Assembly (NCBI GenBank): GCA_026390215.1 | Contig: JAPLGJ010000189.1 | Coordinates: 1-13,056 of the forward strand | Origin: Caldisericota bacterium | Lineage (GTDB): Bacteria > Caldisericota > Caldisericia > Cryosericales > Cryosericaceae | Length of the DNA stretch: 13,056 bases | Direction: 5' to 3' | In this document: positions 1 through 7,398 of the stretch, in pieces | Position numbering within the stretch: the stretch's first letter is position 1 | Layout of the letters: the number at the start of each line of letters is the position of its first letter | The notes under the pieces: model-generated | The model's input: only the letters and a program-made list of their open reading frames with translations | Told to the model about the DNA's origin: nothing | The model's database searches: none | Position numbers and translations under genes: made by a program

Positions 1-648
1 TTTGTCGAGTCCTTCACCGAAGCGATGGCGCTGGGACTGCTGAAGTATGGCCTCGGCACAGGAGCAGACGTCGTCGTCGGTGAGGGGCAGTCGCTTGGTA
101 TGTCGATGTCGTTTGGCGGTCCGCATCTTGGCGTCTTTGCCACCCTGAAGAAGTACAACCGTGACTTTCCCGGTCGCATCGTCGGTGAGTCCGTCGACAC
201 GAAGGGTCGCCAGGCATTTGTCATGACATTGAGGGCTCGCGAGCAGGACATTCGACGTGAGAAGGCGACGTCCAACATCTGCTCGAACCATGCCCTCAAC
301 GCACTGACGGCGGCCGTATACCTCGGCAGTGTGGGCGAATCGGGATTCAGAGCACTTGCCTGTGAGAACGTTGCGAAGCTGGAGAAGCTCATCAGGGGCT
401 TGGAGGGCACCGGGAACTTCGCCCGCGTTTTCAAGCACAGCCCCGTATTCAACGAAGCGGTCGTGGCCAGTTCAATTGCTCCTGAAGATATGCGGTCCCG
501 TCTGGCTGGCCTGCCGGTGTTCCCGCCGCTCGTTCTTGCTCGTGGCGTCGCCCCGGACGTTCAGGGGATGCCTCACACATATCTGATCTGTGCGACCGAG
601 ATGCTCAAGGATAGTCTTCTTGAGCAGGTTCTCGGCGCCTTGAGCTGA
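1..648 (+). CDS. gcvPA: Glycine dehydrogenase (decarboxylating) subunit 1, 3' part
   Basis: This is the C-terminal 215 codons of the alpha subunit of a two-subunit glycine cleavage P-protein; the start lies left of the window. With GcvPB it decarboxylates glycine using pyridoxal phosphate and passes the aminomethyl group to the lipoyl arm of H-protein in the cytoplasm. Family hallmarks seen directly are the stretch GADVVVGEGQSLG followed by SFGGPHLGVFA, the PGRIVGESVDT segment, and REQDIRREKATSNICSNHALNAL, all typical of GcvPA. The family is usually about 440-450 residues, so about half is present. It ends in TGA 11 bases before gcvPB. The tail after about residue 165 is less conserved and I cannot judge it against relatives. 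The subunit carries the inactive half of the ancestral fused P-protein and lacks the PLP lysine. Confidence 0.95.
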   Translation, partial: FVESFTEAMALGLLKYGLGTGADVVVGEGQSLGMSMSFGGPHLGVFATLKKYNRDFPGRIVGESVDTKGRQAFVMTLRAREQDIRREKATSNICSNHALNALTAAVYLGSVGESGFRALACENVAKLEKLIRGLEGTGNFARVFKHSPVFNEAVVASSIAPEDMRSRLAGLPVFPPLVLARGVAPDVQGMPHTYLICATEMLKDSLLEQVLGALS

Positions 649-653
649 GGTGG
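647..653 (+). promoter_or_regulatory. Ribosome binding site of gcvPB
   Basis: GAGGTGG, six bases before the ATG at 660, overlaps the TGA stop of gcvPA. It supports that start and tight translation of the two P-protein subunits from one message. Confidence 0.75.
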
Positions 654-659
654 TGGAAG

Positions 660-2111
660 ATGACCCTCTATGAGAAGAGCGTGGCAGGTCGATCGGCATT
701 CTCGTTTGGCTTCGAGGAGGACCACGTGGCGGCCGAAATGTGCGTCCCTGAGTTCGCTCGCACTGCGACGAAACCGTTGCCACAGGTCAGCGAACTTGAC
801 CTCGTGCGCCATTTCACGAATCTGGCCAGGACCAACTACGGCGTCGATACCGGTTTCTACCCCCTCGGGTCGTGCACGATGAAGTACAACCCGAAGATCA
901 ACGAGCGAATGGCCGCCGATGCAAGGCTGACCGTGCGTCACCCACTGGATGACGTCGTGGACAACCAGGGCGTCCTGCAAATGGAGTTCGAGCTGAAGGA
1001 GTCTCTGCGGGAGATCACAGGCATGGACGACTTCACACTTCAACCCGCTTGTGGGGCCCATGGCGAGCTCACTGGCATGCTCATCATCCACGCCTACATG
1101 CGAGACCACGATGCCGGCCGTACGAAAGTGCTCATCCCAGATTCTGCCCACGGGACGAATCCTGCATCGGCAGCGATGTCGGGATTCGAGGTCGTGACCG
1201 TGCCCTCCAACGAGCGAGGCGGGGTCGACATGGATGCGTTGGACAAGCTCATGGACAATACGGTGGCGGCCATCATGCTGACCAACCCGAACACTGTGGG
1301 CCTGTTTGAGGAGAACGTCACGCAGATTGCCGAACTCGTGCATGCCCGAGGAGGTCTTCTGTACTACGACGGGGCGAACCTGAATGCTCTCATGGGGCTC
1401 ATCCGTCCAGGTGACCTGGGGTTCGATGTGGTTCACCTGAATCTCCACAAGACATTCTCCACGCCGCACGGCGGCGGAGGTCCGGGTGCTGCCCCTGTGG
1501 GCGTCAAGAAATTCCTGGCCGACTACCTGCCCACGCCCGTCGTTGTTTGCAGGGACGGTCAGTATGCCCTGGATGGGGATAGACCGCATACGATCGGCCG
1601 TGTGTCAGGGTTCTACGGCAATACCGCCGTACTCGCCCGCGCCTACGTGTATATCAGGATGATGGGCCGGGACGGTCTTCTGGCGGCAAGCCGGGCGGCA
1701 GTGATCAACGCGAACTACGTCAAGGCACTGCTGAGCCCGTACTTCCCGCCCGCCTACGACAGGCCCGTCATGCACGAAACGGTTCTGAGTGCGAAGGGCT
1801 ACGACAAGTATGGTGTCACCCTGCTCGATATCGCCAAGCGTCTCATGGACTATGGATACCATCCCCCGACGATCTACTTCCCGCACTTCCCACCGTATGC
1901 AGAAGAGGTCATGATGGTCGAGCCGACCGAGAGCGAGAGCAAGGAAACGATGGACTTGTTCTGCGATGCCCTCATCAAGATCAGCCAGGAAGCGAAAGAG
2001 CATCCGGACCTCCTGCTCTCTGCTCCACACGACACCGCGGTCACCCGCGTCGATTCGACGTACGCAGCTCGCCACCTGGTCACCAGTCATCGTGACAAGA
2101 AAGGAAGTTGA
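660..2111 (+). CDS. gcvPB: Glycine dehydrogenase (decarboxylating) subunit 2
   Basis: This is the PLP-binding beta subunit of the split glycine cleavage P-protein, 483 residues, the normal length. The PLP Schiff-base lysine is K264 within HLNLHKTFSTPHGGGGPG, the glycine-rich loop following directly as in the family. Other hallmarks are FYPLGSCTMKYNP at about residues 66-78, QPACGAHGE at 128-136, DSAHGTNPASA at 161-171 and LTNPNTVGLFE at 207-217. The start is ATG with a good ribosome binding site GAGGTGG six bases upstream, overlapping the gcvPA stop. It works with GcvPA upstream, and with GcvT, GcvH and lipoamide dehydrogenase, none of which is in the rest of this window. The 3' end runs into the ribosome binding site of argS, only 4 bases separating the two genes. 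Confidence 0.97.
   Translation: MTLYEKSVAGRSAFSFGFEEDHVAAEMCVPEFARTATKPLPQVSELDLVRHFTNLARTNYGVDTGFYPLGSCTMKYNPKINERMAADARLTVRHPLDDVVDNQGVLQMEFELKESLREITGMDDFTLQPACGAHGELTGMLIIHAYMRDHDAGRTKVLIPDSAHGTNPASAAMSGFEVVTVPSNERGGVDMDALDKLMDNTVAAIMLTNPNTVGLFEENVTQIAELVHARGGLLYYDGANLNALMGLIRPGDLGFDVVHLNLHKTFSTPHGGGGPGAAPVGVKKFLADYLPTPVVVCRDGQYALDGDRPHTIGRVSGFYGNTAVLARAYVYIRMMGRDGLLAASRAAVINANYVKALLSPYFPPAYDRPVMHETVLSAKGYDKYGVTLLDIAKRLMDYGYHPPTIYFPHFPPYAEEVMMVEPTESESKETMDLFCDALIKISQEAKEHPDLLLSAPHDTAVTRVDSTYAARHLVTSHRDKKGS
2101..2107 (+). promoter_or_regulatory. Ribosome binding site of argS
   Basis: AAGGAAG lies inside the last codons of gcvPB, eight bases before a GTG at 2116. It decides for this GTG as the argS start, since no ATG is nearby in that frame. 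Confidence 0.65.
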
Positions 2112-2115
2112 CTGA

Positions 2116-3771
2116 GTGCTGAACCTACGTGAGACAATAGACCGACAGGTCAGTCTTGCGCTTGGGGACCTCCTCTCTGCGGAGGAGGCCCCCCTTGCGC
2201 TCTGCTCGCTGTCCCGCCCCGGGTTTCTGGACTACACGCTGTCGCTTCCCATGAAGCTGGCCAGGACGCGGCACCAGGCACCCGTCGTCATAGCTGATGA
2301 ACTGCAGCCTGCTGTCGCGGGCATGGCATGCGCAGGACTCGCGGAGGCTGTCGCCCCCGGCTACATCAATATTCAGTTGTCCGATACGTTCGTGGCTGAT
2401 CAGCTGAGTTCCATGCTTGGCACAGACCCGGCCATGCTGCTCCAGAAGGCGGGGAACAGCCAGAAGATCGAGGTGGAGTTTGTGAGTGCCAACCCGACAG
2501 GACCCCTGCACGTGGGCAACGGCCGTGGAGCAGCGCTCGGATCGGTGCTCGCGACACTTCTGGAGACCCAGGGATATGATGTGGATCGCGAGTACTACGT
2601 CAACGACTATGGGTCGAAGATGAAGTTCTTCACGGAGTCAATTGCGCACTATCTCTTTCCGATGATGGGGCTGGAGCATGCCATGCCCGAGGAAGGGTAC
2701 CACGGGGCATATGTGTCGGATCTGGCGCAAGCCATCTTTGATCGAAAAGGGTCGGAGTTGCGTTCCCTGCTTGAAGAACAGCGCCTTGCTGCCATAGAAG
2801 AGGACGGGAAGAGCCTTGTGCTGGCATCGATTCGCCAGGCACTGGAAGAAATGGGCGTCTCCTTCGACACCTGGTTCTCGGAACGGTATCTCATCGAGAA
2901 CGGATGGAACGACCGTGTTCTTCAGCAGTTCCGGGATCGAGGCGTCGTCTATGAGAAGGACGATGCCGTCTGGCTGCGCTCGACCGATTTCGGCGACGAC
3001 AAGGACAGGGTGCTTGTACGGCGTGATGGAGAGCCAACCTACACACTCACCGATGCGGCCTACCACTTCAACAAGTTCCATCGCGGGTATGTCAAAAGCA
3101 TTGACGTCTTTGGGGCGGATCATATTGGGCACATCCTTCCCATGCAGGCCCTCATGAAGAGTCTAGGACTCCCCGATGGTTTCCTGGAGGTCATCATCTA
3201 CCAGATCGTGCACTTCCTGCGCGGTGGGCAGCGTGTCGTCCTGTCCAAACAGACAGGCGAGATCATCGAGCTGGCCGACCTCGTGCGTGAGGTGGGCAAG
3301 GACCAGGCGCGCGTCTTTTTCCTCCTCTCGTCGGCTGACTCTGAGCTGGAGTTCGACCTTGAGGTTGCCAAGAGGAACTCACTCGACAACCCGGCATACT
3401 ACCTCAAGTACACGTATGCCAGGCTTTGCAGCGTGGAGCGTCAGTCGCGTGGCATCGGAGCCGTCGTCCCTTCCGTGGCAAGCCCGGTCGACGTTTCGCG
3501 GCTGACGACTGCTGAGGACCGCGAATTGCTGAAGTGTCTCCTGAAAGCGCAGGACGAGGTCGATGATGCCGCAAGGACGAGACAGCCCCATCGGATCCTG
3601 TATCTCGCAAGTGAACTTGCCAAGTCAGTCAACGCATTCTATCAGAAAGAAAAGGTCATCCAGGAAGACGCAGACCTGGCACAGGCCCGCATGCTGCTCG
3701 TGCTGGCGTCACAGCGTCTCCTGCAGGCATATGCCCACGTTCTGGGCGTCACTCTCCCCGAATCGATGTAA
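2116..3771 (+). CDS. argS: Arginyl-tRNA synthetase
   Basis: This class I aminoacyl-tRNA synthetase charges tRNA-Arg with arginine in the cytoplasm; 551 residues, usual for the bacterial enzyme. Domains in order: N-terminal ArgRS add-on domain at about 1-115; the catalytic Rossmann fold opening with FVSANPTGPLHVGNGRG, where HVGN (132-135) is the HIGH signature; and the DALR anticodon-binding helical bundle from about 425 (NPAYYLKYTYARLCSVERQ) to the end (GVTLPESM). The KMSKS loop is a variant, VVLSKQTG at 374-381, followed by the expected ELADLV segment; ArgRS often deviates here. The start is GTG with an upstream AAGGAAG. It sits 4 bases after gcvPB and is probably cotranscribed with it. I see nothing broken in the reading frame. 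Confidence 0.97.
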   Translation: MLNLRETIDRQVSLALGDLLSAEEAPLALCSLSRPGFLDYTLSLPMKLARTRHQAPVVIADELQPAVAGMACAGLAEAVAPGYINIQLSDTFVADQLSSMLGTDPAMLLQKAGNSQKIEVEFVSANPTGPLHVGNGRGAALGSVLATLLETQGYDVDREYYVNDYGSKMKFFTESIAHYLFPMMGLEHAMPEEGYHGAYVSDLAQAIFDRKGSELRSLLEEQRLAAIEEDGKSLVLASIRQALEEMGVSFDTWFSERYLIENGWNDRVLQQFRDRGVVYEKDDAVWLRSTDFGDDKDRVLVRRDGEPTYTLTDAAYHFNKFHRGYVKSIDVFGADHIGHILPMQALMKSLGLPDGFLEVIIYQIVHFLRGGQRVVLSKQTGEIIELADLVREVGKDQARVFFLLSSADSELEFDLEVAKRNSLDNPAYYLKYTYARLCSVERQSRGIGAVVPSVASPVDVSRLTTAEDRELLKCLLKAQDEVDDAARTRQPHRILYLASELAKSVNAFYQKEKVIQEDADLAQARMLLVLASQRLLQAYAHVLGVTLPESM

Positions 3772-3775
3772 ATGA

Positions 3776-3799
3776 GCTCACCGCATCTGTGCGGTGAGC
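3776..3799 (+). promoter_or_regulatory. Intercistronic hairpin between argS and rbfA
   Basis: A perfect 10-base inverted repeat, GCTCACCGCA and TGCGGTGAGC with a TCTG loop, starts four bases after the argS stop. No T-run follows (the next bases are ACGAAGTG), so it is not a standard intrinsic terminator. It may be an mRNA processing or stability hairpin, or a control element for rbfA. The left arm could alternatively pair over five bases (CTCAC) with GTGAG in the rbfA ribosome binding site. The structure is read from the sequence; the role is inference. Confidence 0.6.
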
Positions 3800-3804
3800 A
3801 CGAA

Positions 3805-3810
3805 GTGAGG
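3805..3810 (+). promoter_or_regulatory. Ribosome binding site of rbfA
   Basis: GTGAGG sits five bases before the ATG at 3816 and six bases after the end of the hairpin. It supports this start, the first residues MKNIRRLRLE fitting the RbfA N-terminus. Confidence 0.6.
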
Positions 3811-3815
3811 TATGC

Positions 3816-4184
3816 ATGAAGAACATCCGTAGGCTGCGGCTGGAAGCGTTCATACGTCGTAGTGTCGAGGGCCAGCTCATCATGATGGACGACCCCGACC
3901 TGCGACTCTTGACGGTTACACACATCGAGCTGTCGAACGATACGCGCTTGGCGAAGGTCTACGTGTCGAGTCTGTCAAATGACGAGAGTCATCACAAGGC
4001 TCTCATGGCGGCCCTGTCCAGAGCCTCGAGCAAGTTTCAGCAGAGGCTGGCGACGGACGTCTCGATGCGTTTCACGCCCCTCCTTTCGTTCCACTTCGAT
4101 CAAGGGTTCGTGAAGGGGACTCAGGTTGTCGAACTGCTCACTGAGCTCGAGAAGAACGAGAAGAAGGATCCCGCCGATTCATGA
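3816..4184 (+). CDS. rbfA: 30S ribosome-binding factor A
   Basis: RbfA is a small KH-fold protein that binds the immature 30S subunit and helps 16S rRNA 5'-end maturation; it matters most in the cold. The 122-residue length is typical. Seen in the sequence: a basic N-terminal helix (RRLRLEAFIRR), the core LLTVTHIELSNDTRLAKVYVS at about 31-51 matching the family pattern V-T-x-V-x-x-S-x-D-x-x-x-A-K-V-Y-V-S, and the C-terminal strand TPLLSFHFDQGFVKGTQVVELL before a charged tail. Its TGA lies inside the start of the next gene (ATGA), so the two are translationally coupled. The pairing of rbfA with an nrnA-type gene is common in bacteria; truB, often next, is not here. The upstream hairpin could affect its expression. 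Confidence 0.92.
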   Translation: MKNIRRLRLEAFIRRSVEGQLIMMDDPDLRLLTVTHIELSNDTRLAKVYVSSLSNDESHHKALMAALSRASSKFQQRLATDVSMRFTPLLSFHFDQGFVKGTQVVELLTELEKNEKKDPADS

Positions 4185-5182
4185 GGGGCACCGGTCTTGA
4201 CGCAATCGCATGGAGGATTCGCGCTGCGAGTGATGTCTTTCTGTTCACCCACGAGTTTGCCGACGGCGATGCTCTGGGCTCCGTGGTGGCGCTTACGCTG
4301 TATCTGCAGGCAATGGGCAAGACCGTTCATGCGTTTGTCCCTGGCCAGATCCAGAGTGTCTACCGGTTTCTTGCAACAGATGAACTGCTGAACACCATGC
4401 CCGCTGTCCAGGCCGCGGCTCACATTGGCACCGCGCATGTGACGTGCCTGAGCGCAGATGCCGCCGATGTGGACCGCCTGGGTGAGTGGAAGTCTCTGTT
4501 TCTCTCCGGGGCAGAGCATCTGGTGATCGACCACCACGAGACAAACGCAGGCTTTGGCGAGGTGTTCGCCATCGACGGTTCGGCCAGTTCGTGCTGCGAG
4601 GTCCTGTTCGACCTGTTCAATCTCATCGACCCGCAGCTCATCGACGCCAGGATCGCCTCAGCTCTCTATACCGGTCTGGTTGCGGACACCGGATCATTCC
4701 AGTACGCCAATACGAGGGCTCTGTCCCTGGTGCACGGAGCTCAGCTGGTCGAACTGGGCGCGTCACCCGATGAGATCTCCCGGTGCATCTACGAATCCAA
4801 ACCATACGGAAGCGTATGGCTCATGGCTGCTTCTGTGGCAGCTTCGCGCCTCATGTACGGCGGGCAGGTGGTTGTATCCTACGTGACCCGGACCATGCTT
4901 GAGGACTCGGGCGCACTGGATGAGGACACGGAAGGCATCACAGACGAATTGCGGCGCATTGCAGGAACAAAGGCGGTCGTGTTGTTCAAGGAGGCATCAG
5001 ACGGTTCGGTCAAGGTCAGCTTTCGTGGGAAGTACGGGTTCGACGTCAAACGCATAGCAACCGCGTTTGGTGGCGGGGGTCACGTGCTCGCCGCCGGCTG
5101 CACCATCACGAGTGATCTCGGCGAAGCCGAAGTGCGCATCCTCGCCGAGCTGGACAGGTACCTGGGGCCTTCTAGAACTTGA
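4181..5182 (+). CDS. nrnA: DHH-family phosphoesterase, nanoRNase / pAp phosphatase (NrnA type)
   Basis: NrnA-like enzymes degrade 2-5 nucleotide RNAs and dephosphorylate 3'-phosphoadenosine 5'-phosphate, using Mn2+ in the cytoplasm. The 333-residue length is typical. N-terminal DHH domain: HEFADGDALGS at 24-34 gives metal ligands H24, D28 and D30 (the usual form is H-x-N-P-D-G-D, so N and P are replaced); the DHH triad is D117-H118-H119 in VIDHHETN; and LYTGLVADTGSF carries the later Asp (D169). C-terminal DHHA1 domain: the substrate-binding GGGGH motif at 297-301 in the context AFGGGGHVLAAGC. The start ATG overlaps the rbfA stop by four bases. The last 11 bases overlap the end of the convergent small membrane gene. 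Substrate choice (nanoRNA, pAp or c-di-nucleotide products) cannot be decided from sequence alone. Confidence 0.9.
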   Translation: MRGTGLDAIAWRIRAASDVFLFTHEFADGDALGSVVALTLYLQAMGKTVHAFVPGQIQSVYRFLATDELLNTMPAVQAAAHIGTAHVTCLSADAADVDRLGEWKSLFLSGAEHLVIDHHETNAGFGEVFAIDGSASSCCEVLFDLFNLIDPQLIDARIASALYTGLVADTGSFQYANTRALSLVHGAQLVELGASPDEISRCIYESKPYGSVWLMAASVAASRLMYGGQVVVSYVTRTMLEDSGALDEDTEGITDELRRIAGTKAVVLFKEASDGSVKVSFRGKYGFDVKRIATAFGGGGHVLAAGCTITSDLGEAEVRILAELDRYLGPSRT

Positions 5183-5495
5183 AACTCGTGCTGATGTCGT
5201 AGACCACCGGCACGTGGTACATGGTATCGCCGGTGAGCAACTTGATGATCGCAAGTGCGGAAATGAGCCCCGGCAGGAACCAGAACCAGCCTGCCACGAA
5301 CCTGATGAGTGGAATGCGGCCCAGAACTGCGAGGATGACTTCCAGGATCAGGACGACGAGTCCTTGCGCCAGGTGCAGGCGGAAGAACTCGTTCTTCTTG
5401 TTGGAAAGAAGCGGGATGAGCCAAAGGATGCCCAGATAGCACAGAACTCCGAAGATCAGATCGTTGTTGACGGTTCCACTCGACTTCTGCTCCAT
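5172..5495 (-). CDS. Small Tic20/DUF4870-like membrane protein
   Basis: This 107-residue predicted inner-membrane protein has about three hydrophobic segments (roughly 13-30, 45-62 and 66-88). The signature FFRLHLAQGLVVL around residues 37-49, after the polar NKKNE turn, and the G-x-x-x-x-V-P ending resemble the DUF4870/Tic20-like family of short bacterial membrane proteins. The molecular function of this family in bacteria is not established, and I assign none. The start ATG has a strong ribosome binding site GGAGGTGG six bases upstream, and a plausible sigma-70-type promoter precedes it, so it looks like a separate transcription unit that may also receive read-through from the elongasome operon. 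Its TAG stop lies inside the last codons of nrnA on the other strand. Confidence 0.8.
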   Translation of the reverse strand: MEQKSSGTVNNDLIFGVLCYLGILWLIPLLSNKKNEFFRLHLAQGLVVLILEVILAVLGRIPLIRFVAGWFWFLPGLISALAIIKLLTGDTMYHVPVVYDISTSFKF

Positions 5496-5501
5496 GGTCG
5501 T

Positions 5502-5509
5502 CCACCTCC
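5502..5509 (-). promoter_or_regulatory. Strong ribosome binding site of the small membrane gene
   Basis: On the minus strand this reads GGAGGTGG, six bases before the ATG whose first base is 5495. It is among the best matches to the anti-Shine-Dalgarno sequence in the window and confirms that the small gene is real and translated. Confidence 0.75.
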
Positions 5510-5525
5510 ACGCTAGGATATCAGC

Positions 5526-5553
5526 ATGCTATGTGATGGCGCAGCTGTGTCAA
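5526..5553 (-). promoter_or_regulatory. Sigma-70-type promoter of the small membrane gene
   Basis: On the minus strand a perfect -35 TTGACA (5553 to 5548) is followed after 16 bases by TAGCAT (5531 to 5526), four of six matches to TATAAT. Transcription would start near 5519, leaving a leader of about 24 bases that contains the strong ribosome binding site. The -35 box overlaps the TGA stop of the radical SAM gene upstream. Spacing and position are seen in the sequence; activity is inferred. Confidence 0.6.
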
Positions 5554-7397
5554 GGGTTTGTGACACCCAAGAGCGCCGAGGTGGGACAGGGATCCAGATA
5601 CTCCTGGATGCCGCATGCATGGCAACCGGTCTCGCGGCAGGTTGCGAGAAGCTTGCCCTTCTCTGCTGACATGTAGTCCTCACGGAGGAAGTCAGTCGAG
5701 ACCCCGGCATCAATGACTTGCCAGGGCAGTTCACTCTGCAGAGGAATACTGCGATACAGAACGTCGGCGGGGTCGAGGCCCGAGGCGGCAATAGCCTGCT
5801 GCCACACATCGAACCTGAAAGACTCACGCCATGCGTCGAATGCTGCTCCGTTCTTCCAGGCCGTCTCGATGACTCGTCCGACTCTGCGGTCGCCCCGGCT
5901 GAGAAGTCCCTCGAGGAAGGCGATGCGTGGATCGCCAAAGTCGATATGGAGCTTTCCCTTCAAGGCCCTGAAGCCTTTGCGGAGGTGATCGATCTTGGCG
6001 TCGTACGCCTCAGGCGTATCCTGGGCGCACCATTGGAACGGTGTATCAGGGCGAGGTACGAACGGGTTGATGCTGAGATTGATGGCGATGTCCCTGCGAA
6101 AGCCCCTGCCAAACGTGGTAATGCGGCTCACCAGGTCAACCATGGCGTCGAGGTCCTGCTCCGTCTCGGTCGGAAGGCCGAACATGAAGTAGAACTTGAC
6201 GAGATGCCAGCCCTTGCCAAACACGGTCCGCAGCGTTTCAAAGATCGAGTCTTCCGTGATGTTCTTGTTGATGACGTCGCGGAGGCGCTGGCTGCCGGCT
6301 TCGACGGCGAACGTCAACGAGCCTTCGCGTGTCTGCTTGATTTCGTCTGCGAGATAGCCGGGGAAGTTGTCCATGCGGAGTGATGGGAATGAAATGGCCA
6401 CCTTGTGCTCTTCTCTGTACGCGCGCACCAGGTTGACCAGTCCCGGCAGGTCACTGTAGTCCGTACTGCTCAGAGACAGCAATCCAACTTCTTCGTAGCC
6501 GGTGTTGGCGACGAGCTGCTCAAGCTGCTTCTGGATGGATGCCAGCGAGCGCTCCCGGGTGGGGCGATAGGAGATGCCGGCCTCGCAGAAGCGGCAGCCT
6601 CGTACGCATCCACGGAACAGCTCGATGACGCCCCGGTCATGGACAAGTTCACGATACGGGACAATGGGGCTGACCAGAGCAGATGTGTCGTCAAGGCTCT
6701 TGACAACGCGTTTGCGCACCGTCGCCGGGACTCCCGACGAGATGGGTTCGGCGACGACGTACGGCGCACCGCCAAGGGCAGAGCGTGTTCTGTACCGGGA
6801 TGGGACATAGACTCCCTCGACGTCCCGCGCGAGCTTCTCCAGCGCGTCATGACGGGTTGCTCTGACTGCGCGCGACGCTGCAAGACTCTGCACGATTTCC
6901 GGGAAGAGGTCTTCGCCGTCGCCGATACCGAATGCGTCCACGAAGTCGGACATGGGTTCGGGGTTGAACGTGCAGCTGCCGCCGGCAATGACGATCGGCC
7001 ACTCGCTTCGGTCCTCTGACCGAACGGGGAGTCCGGCCAGGTCAAGCATGTTGAGCAGGTTCGTATAGACGAGTTCCGTACCAAGGCTGAAGGCGATGAC
7101 GTCAAACGAGCCCAGAGGTTGGCGACTTTCGAGAGAGAAGAGGGGGGCCTCGTGCTCTCTCAGCCAGGCCTCGAGATCGTGGAACGGGGCGAACGCACGT
7201 TCTGCGACGACACTGTCGATGGCGTTGAGAAGGTGATAGAGGATCTGGATGCCGTGTGACGACATACCGACCTCGTAGAGGTCCGGGTAGCTGAGCGCAA
7301 CCCGGAAGCGACCCTCCCAGTTCTTGTGGACCGCATTGAGCTCGTTTCCTGCATAGCGCGAAGGACCTTCGAAGCGTTCGAGAGAGTGCATATCCAT
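5550..7397 (-). CDS. Radical SAM protein of the TIGR03960 type (function unknown)
   Basis: This 615-residue protein resembles the TIGR03960 family: an N-terminal B12-binding-like region (about 1-180, with SYPDLYEVGMSSHGIQILY), then a radical SAM core. The 4Fe-4S motif C-x3-C-x2-C is C264, C268 and C271 in FRGCVRGCRFCEAG, and the later GSLTFAVEAGSQRLRDVINK and KFYFMFGLPTET segments fit the SAM barrel. A second cysteine group near the C-terminus (C587, C592, C595, perhaps C604) could hold another metal or cluster. The reaction and substrate of this family are not established. In other bacteria it often precedes a DUF2344 gene and rng/rplU; no DUF2344 gene follows here. The ATG lies one base after the rodA stop, so it is cotranscribed with the cell-shape genes; a second in-frame ATG is two codons on. 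Confidence 0.88.
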   Translation of the reverse strand: MDMHSLERFEGPSRYAGNELNAVHKNWEGRFRVALSYPDLYEVGMSSHGIQILYHLLNAIDSVVAERAFAPFHDLEAWLREHEAPLFSLESRQPLGSFDVIAFSLGTELVYTNLLNMLDLAGLPVRSEDRSEWPIVIAGGSCTFNPEPMSDFVDAFGIGDGEDLFPEIVQSLAASRAVRATRHDALEKLARDVEGVYVPSRYRTRSALGGAPYVVAEPISSGVPATVRKRVVKSLDDTSALVSPIVPYRELVHDRGVIELFRGCVRGCRFCEAGISYRPTRERSLASIQKQLEQLVANTGYEEVGLLSLSSTDYSDLPGLVNLVRAYREEHKVAISFPSLRMDNFPGYLADEIKQTREGSLTFAVEAGSQRLRDVINKNITEDSIFETLRTVFGKGWHLVKFYFMFGLPTETEQDLDAMVDLVSRITTFGRGFRRDIAINLSINPFVPRPDTPFQWCAQDTPEAYDAKIDHLRKGFRALKGKLHIDFGDPRIAFLEGLLSRGDRRVGRVIETAWKNGAAFDAWRESFRFDVWQQAIAASGLDPADVLYRSIPLQSELPWQVIDAGVSTDFLREDYMSAEKGKLLATCRETGCHACGIQEYLDPCPTSALLGVTNP

Positions 7398-7398
7398 G

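Noticed and set aside
573..1589. Long minus-strand open frame (338 codons) opposite gcvPB
   Set aside because: The plus strand carries a gene with clear family motifs throughout; the opposite translation has no recognisable motif or ribosome binding site and is a by-product of high G+C codon use.
374..2999. Non-canonical KMSKS loop of ArgRS (VVLSKQTG) considered as a sign of a defective enzyme
   Set aside because: ArgRS proteins often deviate in this loop; the essential Ser-Lys pair and the following ELADLV are present (the loop codons lie near 3235-3258), so the enzyme should be functional.
5155..5177. Short palindromes CAGGTACCTG and TTCTAGAA near the convergent ends, considered as a terminator
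   Set aside because: They have no loops, do not form a longer stem together and are not followed by a T-run, so they look like chance palindromes.
5718..7019. Two plus-strand open frames (221 and 204 codons) opposite the radical SAM gene
   Set aside because: The minus-strand gene is continuous with cluster cysteines and SAM-barrel motifs; the opposite frames show nothing recognisable.
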